Positions 19,908 to 28,400 of a DNA stretch of 33,939 bases are shown piece after piece. The stretch lies in the IMG/VR virus record IMGVR_UViG_3300037875_000126, positions 1 to 33,939 of that record, one strand, 5' to 3'. A program made the position numbers and the translations under genes. Within the stretch, counting starts at the first letter, position 1, and each line of letters opens with the position of its first letter. The notes below the pieces were generated by a model, which was not told where the DNA came from, made no database searches, and saw only the letters and a list, made by a program, of their open reading frames with translations. Source of the stretch: a virus.

Positions 19908-21650
19908 ATGGAAACTTTTATGACCCAGCAACTTAATACATCAGAGCTAGACTTCAATAAAATCAAGGATAACCTTAAAGATTTCATGAGATCTCAATCA
20001 GATCTCAATGATTATGATTTCGAAGGTTCAAATTTATCAATTCTTTTAGATGCTATGGCATACATCACACATTATCAAGGTGTTTACGTTAACGCAGCTG
20101 TGAATGAATCATTTCTCGATACTGCTATCAGACGAAATAGTATAATATCTCACGCTAAATCAATTGGTTACACTCCTAACAGCACAAAGGCTGCTCAAGC
20201 AACAATTAACTTAAAATTCAATGAAGCTGAGAATGATGCAAACAATATAATTGGTGTTACTATAGCTAAAGGGGCTAAATTTATTGGTTCATATCAAGGC
20301 TCAATATACAACTTTGTTACATTTGATACATATTCAACTTCATATCCTTATTCTATCGATATACCTATTAAACAAGGTTCATATCACACAAAGACATTTA
20401 CTTGGCTGGATGGGACTGTTCAAAATTTCATTCTAAATGAAAGTGACATTGATAGAGATTCAATTTCCCTTAAAGTGAATGGAGTTTTTTGGACTTACTC
20501 TAATGGAGACCTTACCAATGTAGATGCATCGAGTCAAGTATTTTACATACAAGAAAATTATGATAATAAAACTGAATTATATTTTGGACCAGACTCAGGT
20601 TTGTTTGGATTAAGACCGAATAATGGAGATACTTTAGAAGTTGAATACATTAGATCTGATGGAGCAGCAGCTAATGGAGTAGATGTATTCAGTATCCCAG
20701 GATTGGTTGGAGGTTATGATGCTCAAGGTATCAGTATAAGTTTAGTTGATGTCGCAAGTCTTGGTATGGATCCTGAAGACATCGAGGATGTAAGATTCCG
20801 AGCTCCAAAAAACTATGAACGACAAGATCGTGCAGTATCAGCAGATGATTTCAAAGCTATACTATTAGATGAATTTGGAGATATCGATGCTATTAATGTT
20901 TGGGGAGGAGAAACTAATGATCCCCCTCAATACGGTAAAGTTATGATTAGCATTAAACCTAATACAGGGGAACGATTATCTCCTATGACGAAAACTGATA
21001 TAATCAATCGAATTCTTAAACCGTATAATATAGTTGCGATTACTCCAGTTATAGTTGATCCAGAATACGTATACATAACAATCAACTCAAAAGTTACTTA
21101 TTACAGAAATAAAACTCAGAAGAGTCAAGGAGAGATGATTGAGTTAATATCTGATATTATCAAAACTAAATATGAGGATTCTTTGAGGGATTTCGGATCA
21201 ACTTTAAGATACTCAAGTGTTGTAACTGCAATTGATAATGCTGATGTAGCAATCAACAGTAACATCACAGATATTCAGATGGCAAGAAGATTTAACCCAG
21301 ATTCAAATAACGTATCAGGTTTATATGACTTATATTACCACAATCCAATCAAACCCGGCACAATTATATCAAGTAGTATAATCAAGACTGGAGGAGATAC
21401 TTACGCGTTGATGGATGATGGACTTGGAGTGATGACTTTATATAACATCACTCAAGAAGCATTTACAAGCATTAATATAGGAACAATCGATTATACTAAA
21501 GGTATCATATACCTGAGGAACTTCAACATTGATATAGATACAACACAGATGATTTCAATATACGCTGTTCCAAGTAATACAGATGTAAAATCATCTCAGA
21601 ATGTATTGATATTATTTGATGTTGCTAATATTACAACGGATACTATATAA
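19908..21650 (+). CDS. 6: Baseplate wedge subunit gp6
   Basis: 580 residues (T4 gp6: 660). The start region matches T4 gp6: FNKIKDNLKDFMRSQSDLND, YDFEGSNLSILLDAMAYITH, NAAVNESFLDTAIRRNSII and AKSIGYTPNSTKAAQA. Middle and end contain the baseplate J-like part (RFRAPKNYERQDRAVSADDF; VWGGETNDPPQYGKVMISIK). gp6 forms the ring that links the wedges. An alternative ATG at 19920 (MTQQLNTSEL) has GGAAA 5 nt upstream and may be the true start. The stop overlaps the next start (TAATG). Confidence 0.95.
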   Translation: METFMTQQLNTSELDFNKIKDNLKDFMRSQSDLNDYDFEGSNLSILLDAMAYITHYQGVYVNAAVNESFLDTAIRRNSIISHAKSIGYTPNSTKAAQATINLKFNEAENDANNIIGVTIAKGAKFIGSYQGSIYNFVTFDTYSTSYPYSIDIPIKQGSYHTKTFTWLDGTVQNFILNESDIDRDSISLKVNGVFWTYSNGDLTNVDASSQVFYIQENYDNKTELYFGPDSGLFGLRPNNGDTLEVEYIRSDGAAANGVDVFSIPGLVGGYDAQGISISLVDVASLGMDPEDIEDVRFRAPKNYERQDRAVSADDFKAILLDEFGDIDAINVWGGETNDPPQYGKVMISIKPNTGERLSPMTKTDIINRILKPYNIVAITPVIVDPEYVYITINSKVTYYRNKTQKSQGEMIELISDIIKTKYEDSLRDFGSTLRYSSVVTAIDNADVAINSNITDIQMARRFNPDSNNVSGLYDLYYHNPIKPGTIISSSIIKTGGDTYALMDDGLGVMTLYNITQEAFTSINIGTIDYTKGIIYLRNFNIDIDTTQMISIYAVPSNTDVKSSQNVLILFDVANITTDTI

Positions 21651-22264
21651 TGCTATCAAGTATAATCAACAGGGTTCTACCTGCTTTTATACGAGATGAT
21701 CATCCAACTTTTGAAACTTTTCTGAAGACGTGGTTAGAATTTCTAGATGATGATGGCCCCCATCAACATATAACCGAGTTAAAAAATCAAGTTGATGTAA
21801 ATTCATCAGACGTTATAGATGTATTGAAAAACGCTTATATGCCATCATATCCAGCAACGCCACTTGGATATGTACAAGAAACTGACTCAGCATTTCTTAT
21901 TAAACATCTTAGAGATGTATACAGAAAGAAAGGATCTGAAGCGGCTTATAGATTCTTCTTCCAAGCTCAATTTGGCGAAGATATAACAATACACTATCCT
22001 AAAGAGAATGTACTAAGATTATCTGACGGAAAATGGCAAGTATACCAATACATCCTCTTTGATTGGAATATCGATACTGTCGAGCATGTTATAGTGAAAG
22101 GATTCTTCAATAAACAAATAAGAGGACGCACTAGCAATGCTACAGCATTTGTTAATATACCTGAAGGAGCAGATCCACAATTTTATATAGACGCTAAAGA
22201 GCTTCCACTGAAAGATGTATTCGGAGACTTCTTACCTAATGAAATCATTGAGGTGATTATATGA
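21650..22264 (+). CDS. gp7-like baseplate wedge protein, N-terminal type
   Basis: 204 residues. LPAFIRDDHPTFETFLKTWLEF, then FLIKHLRDVYRKKGSEAAYRFFFQ followed by FGEDITIHYPKENVLRLSDG, is the pattern of the N-terminal part of marine T4-like gp7/large wedge proteins, which follow gp6. T4 gp7 itself is over 1,000 residues; here only the first module is in this ORF and the rest may be replaced by the next gene (ATGA overlap, 22261). Role inferred: contact of wedge with gp6 ring. Confidence 0.6.
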   Translation: MLSSIINRVLPAFIRDDHPTFETFLKTWLEFLDDDGPHQHITELKNQVDVNSSDVIDVLKNAYMPSYPATPLGYVQETDSAFLIKHLRDVYRKKGSEAAYRFFFQAQFGEDITIHYPKENVLRLSDGKWQVYQYILFDWNIDTVEHVIVKGFFNKQIRGRTSNATAFVNIPEGADPQFYIDAKELPLKDVFGDFLPNEIIEVII

Positions 22265-24330
22265 TATTTTATGCGGAAGCTAGTATAGTCGCATTAGGAC
22301 GAGATGATTTATACTTATGTGAAGATGGGGATATTATACTTCTTGAGAATGATGATGAAGCACAAAGAGAAGACTTTAATATTACAGTAGCAGCAGTTAC
22401 TTCACATAACACGTCAAGTGAAATAACATCAAGCGTTACATTATCATCATCACCACAAATCAATCTCCTTGCTGCATCTGTTGTAGTAGCTGGTGCAGAG
22501 TTGATTGGACAAGGAGGAATAACACGCTCAGGTGAAGCTAATATAGTAGCTGGTGCAGAGATGAACGATCAAGGAGGAATAACACACTCAGGTGAAGCTA
22601 ATATAGTCGCATTAGGACAAGAAGATTTTAATATTACAGTAGCAGCAGTTACTTCACATAATACGTCAGGTGAAATAACATCAAGCGTTACATTATCATC
22701 ATCACCACAAATCAATCTCCTTGCTGCATCTGTTGTAGTAGCTGGTGCAGAGTTGATTGGACAAGGAGGAGTAACACACTCAGGTGAAGCTAGTATAGTC
22801 GCATTAGGACAAGAAGACTTTAATATTACAGTAGCAGCAGTTACTTCACATAATACGTCAAGTGAAATAACATCAAGCGTTACATTATCATCATCACCAC
22901 AAATCAATCTCCTTGCTGCATCTGTTGTAGTAGCTGGTGCAGAGTTGATTGGACAAGGAGGAATAATACGCTCAGGTGAAGCTAATATAGTAGCTGGTGA
23001 ATCAGTTCTCTATAATGTATTATTAGAGAATAATAACGAATTCATAACTGAATATGGTGATGAAGTTGTTCTTGAGAGGTTAAATTTATTTGATCGTGGT
23101 TTGAATTCAATGACTTTGGGTTACATGACACTTAACTCTAGTAACTATATTGATACGACAATACAGCATCAATTACAAGTTATATCAACTGTGATTCATA
23201 ATGATGATCCGTTAGATATAAACCAAACAGTACACGTTCAAGCAGATAGTCACCATGATGCGTTTGGATTGGGAGTTATCAATACTAACATATATATAAT
23301 CAATGAATTATATATGAGCGCTGATGCATTAGCGACATTTGAATGTGCTGGCGCTTCAATTATTGCAGGAGAAGTTGAACATTTTAGCGCATCAATTATA
23401 TTATCTGGTGCTACTATGCAAGCGGGGATTCTTGCACTTCAATGCACTACGAATGTTCTAACAAGAGAAGAGAGAGGGTATTGGGAAGGGACAGACGGAT
23501 TCTTATCAAGTAATATGTACTTACAGGATAATCATTATTATCAAGATTATTCCTATGAGATAGAATGTAATACATCAATACATCATTATAGAGATACTGT
23601 AACTGATCTCATTCATCCTAGTGGTACTAAGATGTTTGGTAAATATGTATGGACTTCAGAGATCACCAATAACTTTGAATTAACGGTTGATTCTTATGTA
23701 GAGTATGAAATACTTGATGTTGATGTGATGACTGGAATGAGTGATGTTGATACCATACCACTAAACATAGTTAGAATTGTGTTTGGTGATGCACACATTA
23801 ATCCATCTTGTGCATTGGATGCATTAAGTTATCGTAATATATATTTAGATGGTAGCGTTAACGGAGAAGCTGTACTAGGAGAATTTAGTTCAATTAATCT
23901 TGAGAATAATGATACCATTCAATTAGAAGGTAATGATGATACCATTGAATCTGAAAAAGAATCTATTGATGTATATGTTAAACGATTTGGATACGGTAAT
24001 ATAACATCAACTTTGAATGATGTAGATGCATCACTATCATCTATCTTATACGCAAGCGCTGATATAGAGAATACCATTGGACCTAGTATGAGCGTATTAG
24101 CTGATGATACAGTGATACAATATAGTGTATCAATAATACTAGCAGGAGCATCTGTAACAGCATCATCTGAAGTGAGTGCTGGATTTGGACAAGGTATGTT
24201 AAATCAAGCTCCATTAGATACATGGACACTTAACGGTCACTTTGGAACAAGAGATGCTATATTAACTGAAGATGGTAAAACTGTAATAACAGAGATGGCT
24301 GATATATTAATAAATGAAGAGGTAAACTAA
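22261..24330 (+). CDS. Repeat-rich virion structural protein
   Basis: 689 residues, coupled to the previous gene by ATGA. It has three 64-residue tandem repeats (about 37-245: EDFNITVAAVTSHNTSSEIT, then SVTLSSSPQINLLAASVVV and AGAELIGQGG), with an extra 20-residue partial copy after the first. Around them are short acidic hairpin motifs LCEDGDIILLENDD, LLENNNEFITEYGD, NLENNDTIQLEGND and ILTEDGKTVIT, found in many marine-phage virion proteins. The C-terminal half has AGA-type beta segments (SIILSGATMQAG; SIILAGASVTAS). Beta-rich, probably an elongated exposed wedge or fibre-attachment protein. No catalytic motif seen. Confidence 0.75.
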   Translation: MIFYAEASIVALGRDDLYLCEDGDIILLENDDEAQREDFNITVAAVTSHNTSSEITSSVTLSSSPQINLLAASVVVAGAELIGQGGITRSGEANIVAGAEMNDQGGITHSGEANIVALGQEDFNITVAAVTSHNTSGEITSSVTLSSSPQINLLAASVVVAGAELIGQGGVTHSGEASIVALGQEDFNITVAAVTSHNTSSEITSSVTLSSSPQINLLAASVVVAGAELIGQGGIIRSGEANIVAGESVLYNVLLENNNEFITEYGDEVVLERLNLFDRGLNSMTLGYMTLNSSNYIDTTIQHQLQVISTVIHNDDPLDINQTVHVQADSHHDAFGLGVINTNIYIINELYMSADALATFECAGASIIAGEVEHFSASIILSGATMQAGILALQCTTNVLTREERGYWEGTDGFLSSNMYLQDNHYYQDYSYEIECNTSIHHYRDTVTDLIHPSGTKMFGKYVWTSEITNNFELTVDSYVEYEILDVDVMTGMSDVDTIPLNIVRIVFGDAHINPSCALDALSYRNIYLDGSVNGEAVLGEFSSINLENNDTIQLEGNDDTIESEKESIDVYVKRFGYGNITSTLNDVDASLSSILYASADIENTIGPSMSVLADDTVIQYSVSIILAGASVTASSEVSAGFGQGMLNQAPLDTWTLNGHFGTRDAILTEDGKTVITEMADILINEEVN
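22369..22998 (+). repeat. Tandem 192-bp repeats in the virion structural gene
   Basis: Units begin at 22369, 22621 and 22813. The last step is 192 nt; the first is 252 nt because a 60-nt piece (GAEMNDQGGITHSGEANIV region) is inserted or duplicated. The units are over 95% alike by eye, so the array is recent or kept uniform by recombination. Confidence 0.92.
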
Positions 24331-24331
24331 C

Positions 24332-25411
24332 ATGACTGCAATTGTAACAACATCAATAAGAACTACTCAATTAACTAACTTTATTAATGCGTTTAATGAA
24401 GAGACAACAAGTGATGATTTCAAAAGTCTGTATTTGGCATTATGTAAAGATACTCCTTGGGATGATGATGCTTCTGGGCGTAATGAAGATGACCCTGGTT
24501 TCGCAGTACCATTAGTCAATGAAGATGATATTGATTTGATGTGGGATGATGTGTTAACATTCAAACGCATATTCATTGAGAATATTAATCCTGTTGTACC
24601 TGAGTGTACTTACATCAGCGGAGATAAATGGGCATGGGATGGCCTCAATCTATCATCTGGTGTCTGGGAACAATCATTTAATGGATTTAGTATTAAAAAG
24701 AGTGTTATGCGTAACTCTGAAGGACGAGTGTATCAATGTATACAAGAACCATTAAATGGCACTTGTTATATTGGAGGAACAGAAACATCTCATTTGGATA
24801 GAGATGTATGTGAATCCAATCCAGGAGCTACATGGATACCAGAAAAAGCTACAATGGAACCTATCGGACTTCCAACTCAAAAGGGAGAAGTCTTAACATT
24901 CGGTAACTATCAATGGGAGTATCTATGGACTCTTGATAGTAACACTATAATTGATAAAGTTAATTATTGGTGGCAGCCTATATCTTATAATTTATACTCA
25001 GAAGGCGGATTTTGTTACATAGATGGTGTTCTAGACACATCACACCAAACTCAAGAATCTTGTGAAGCCGAACCATTAAGTAACTGGACATATACATCAA
25101 TACCATTCTTTGAGCAAGATGTATATGGGATTGATCCTGATTTAGCAGTTATCAAGACAAAGGCTATTAATATGATGATTGAGACTACTTTAACATCAGA
25201 TAACATCGGAATCGATATTGATACATTCAGACAAATATTCTTAGTGGATACACCCTATACACTTGATAATGAAAAGGCTTTTGAAAGTGTAATTCAACCA
25301 TCTGATATGAGTTCTGATGTATCAGGGAATGTCTTTGTGATGGAGAATAAATTACCAGTTATACGCTCAGAAGATTCGAGAGAGTCTATAAAATTGATAT
25401 TACGATTCTGA
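24332..25411 (+). CDS. 8: Baseplate wedge subunit gp8
   Basis: 359 residues (T4 gp8: 334). TTSIRTTQLTNFINAF, KSLYLALCKDTPWDDD, GFAVPLVNEDDIDLMWDDVL, then GRVYQCIQEP, GNYQWEYLWTLDSNTIID and, at the end, MENKLPVIRSEDSRESIKLI follow T4 gp8 in order. Two C...C...W modules are inserted (24764-24835 and 25013-25087); as I recall, T4 gp8 carries one such module at the first place. gp8 forms dimers linking gp7 and gp6/gp10 in the wedge. Confidence 0.93.
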   Translation: MTAIVTTSIRTTQLTNFINAFNEETTSDDFKSLYLALCKDTPWDDDASGRNEDDPGFAVPLVNEDDIDLMWDDVLTFKRIFIENINPVVPECTYISGDKWAWDGLNLSSGVWEQSFNGFSIKKSVMRNSEGRVYQCIQEPLNGTCYIGGTETSHLDRDVCESNPGATWIPEKATMEPIGLPTQKGEVLTFGNYQWEYLWTLDSNTIIDKVNYWWQPISYNLYSEGGFCYIDGVLDTSHQTQESCEAEPLSNWTYTSIPFFEQDVYGIDPDLAVIKTKAINMMIETTLTSDNIGIDIDTFRQIFLVDTPYTLDNEKAFESVIQPSDMSSDVSGNVFVMENKLPVIRSEDSRESIKLILRF

Positions 25412-25419
25412 GTAGTTGA

Positions 25420-25427
25420 GATAAATA
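25420..25427 (+). promoter_or_regulatory. Late promoter GATAAATA for the DUF4815 gene
   Basis: GATAAATA, 30 nt before ATG 25458, so this transcript has a leader. Confidence 0.7.
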
Positions 25428-25457
25428 ATGTATACAACTAAACTATTGAGATAATAT

Positions 25458-28400
25458 ATGACAACACCTACTAATGGCGATTTTAACACTAATCCCTATT
25501 TCGATGACTTTGAAGCTAATAAAAACTTTATGCAAGTTCTCTTCAAACCAGGTCAAGCAGTACAAGCTAGAGAGTTAACACAATCCCAAACAGTGATACT
25601 TGAACAATTGAAGTCTATGAGCTCTCATCTGTTCACTGACGGAACACCAGTCATTAATGGTAAATTAACAATCAATAAGAATCAACGTTGGTTGCTTGTT
25701 AATCAAATTGATATGAATGTTGGATTGAAAAATCAAATTATTATAGGTTTATCATCAGGTGCTAAAGCCATTGTAGAGCATCTACACGCTGATTATAATA
25801 ATGAACCATATCTATACATCAAAGAGATTGGAGGCACTTTCTTCGAAGGCGAAACAATCGAAACTGTTGGATTCTCAAGTCCTGAACTGTCTATAACATT
25901 ACAAGGATCACAAACACTTACTAGTATATATGAATCTGAGTTTGGAGGCACTTCTACATTTGCATCTAATGATGATGGTATATACGCTATTAGTGGTAAA
26001 TTTGTTCCTACATACGCTCAAACTATCATGGTTGATAAAAACAGTGGTAAAGCCTCCTCTAAGGTTGGATTTACTATTGTTAAAGAAATCATAACTGCAG
26101 TTGTTGATAACACTTTACTAGATCCAGCACATGGCTTCTACAATTATAATGCCCCTGGTTCTGATCGTTACAAAATCACTTTAACATTATCAACTAGAGT
26201 TGATCATGATATCAATACACCAACTTTAGACTTCATTGATTTAATGACTCTATTTGAGGGTGATATTAGTGCTAACATTGATCGTACTTATAATGCTGTT
26301 CTTGAGGAAACTATAGCTAGAAGGACTTATGATGAATCCGGAAACTATACAACCAAGATATTTCCTATATCATTAATCAACAACATACCTAATGAAGCAA
26401 TCGATCCTGACAAATTTGTAGTTAAATTAGATCCAGGAAAGGCTTATGTACATGGATATGAAATTGAAAGTAAAGGTCCACTGTACCTTGAAGACACTAA
26501 AGCACGAACTTTTGAACGGAAGAATAATGGTGCTCATTTACATAGTATAGGTCCTTACGTTGAATTAGCTTATGATCTAGACCCAGAGAATTCCTCTAAA
26601 ACTTATAACGATAAGTGGGCTTTTGATGTAAGTAAACAAGAATTAGTTGAGTTTTTGGATAGTTCTGGTACTGTTTTATTTGATACTAGAATGAAACATA
26701 TTATAGACGGGAGAATGTATCTATGTTCAAGTTGTGATGATTTCGCGCTTATGAGATCAGCTAAAACAGTTAGAAGCGTCGCTTATCCAGTTGATAGAGT
26801 AGCAACACTATCATTAACAGATGATATTGTTATATTACAAGGGCTTGATAGGATATCTAATCCATCAATATTAAAATTGCCTGAAAGTAATATTAAAACT
26901 GTGATGAATAATGAAACACATTTCTCAGCCCATAAAACGTATCACACTGTTAATGTAAGTAGTAACACAGCATCTTTCACAACAGGTTCAAGTCAGATTA
27001 CAATAAGTAAAATAATTCAAGTAGTAAACGATCTTACTCATTATGTGATTGATCCAGGAACATACAATGCAGGTATAACAGGTATAGGAACGAATTCAGT
27101 TTCTATTGATTTCGGTTCATTAAGCGGATCAGTTAATATTATAACTGAACTTAGTATAGGCCAAAGTAACCATATCACCAAAACATTAACTATTAATACA
27201 GAATCATTGAGTGCAGTAGATGGTATCATAACATTAAGTAATTTCGATGTATATGATATAATATCTATTGAAGGTTCAACATCAGGAGATGTGAAGAGTA
27301 AATTTAGAGTTAATAATGGTCAACTTGATCATCTATACAATTATGGCTCTTTGACTTGGAATGATGCTAATCCGATTCAATCTGAAACATTTAGTATAGA
27401 GTATAGATACTTCGCTCATGGTAATAGTGGAGAGTATTTTAGCGTTGATTCATACACAAATTCATATGATAATACTGTTACTGGGTTTACTGATCTTCCT
27501 ATACCATACGAGAATGATGAACTTCGTTATGTGAATGAAGCAGCATCTAGTACATATTATCTAAGAGATACTTTAGACTTTAGAGCTAATATCAATAGCA
27601 TCGAAAACGGCAAATATATGCCGATTGTTGATACTTTAGTATACGCTGATTATGATTACTATATACCCAGAATTGATTTAGTTACCATTTCAGCAGATGG
27701 TAGTTTCTCAGTTGTTAATGGTGTTCCTGATATGAACGCAGTTGAACCTAATCTACAAGGCGATACACTCCTTCTCTATAAACTATTCATACCAGCATAT
27801 ACATTCACCACTAGTCATATTGGTATAGAGTCTATGGACACTAAACGATATACAATGAGAGATATTGGTAAACTCGAGAAACGTATTGACATAGAAGAGT
27901 ATTATACTAGTTTGAGTCTGTTAGAGCAACAAGCTATTGATATGAGTATCTTAGATGCTAATGGATTAGATCGGTACAAGAATGGTGTATTGGTAGATAA
28001 TTTTACAGGTCATGGAGTTGGTGACGTAGAGCATGAAGAGTATAATGTATCTGTAGATAGTACAACTGGTACACTTAGAATGCCGTTCAAGCAGCATATG
28101 ATTGATATGGAACAAGCGGGAGAGAACGATTCAGATGTAGCATGGAATGGTAACACTGCTTCATTGAGCTTCAGTTCAGTGTCTTACATTGAGCAATTGC
28201 AAGCTAGTCAAGTGATGAACGTGAATCCATATAATGTATTTGCTTGGCAAGGTTCAATGACACTACAGCCAGATACTGATAATTGGGTTGATACTGAAAC
28301 TAATCCTGATGTATTAGTGAACTTTGATGGTAATATGGATAACTGGTTCACTGATGATGGCTGGAATTCTAGTTGGAATAGTTGGCAGGATAACGTAACT

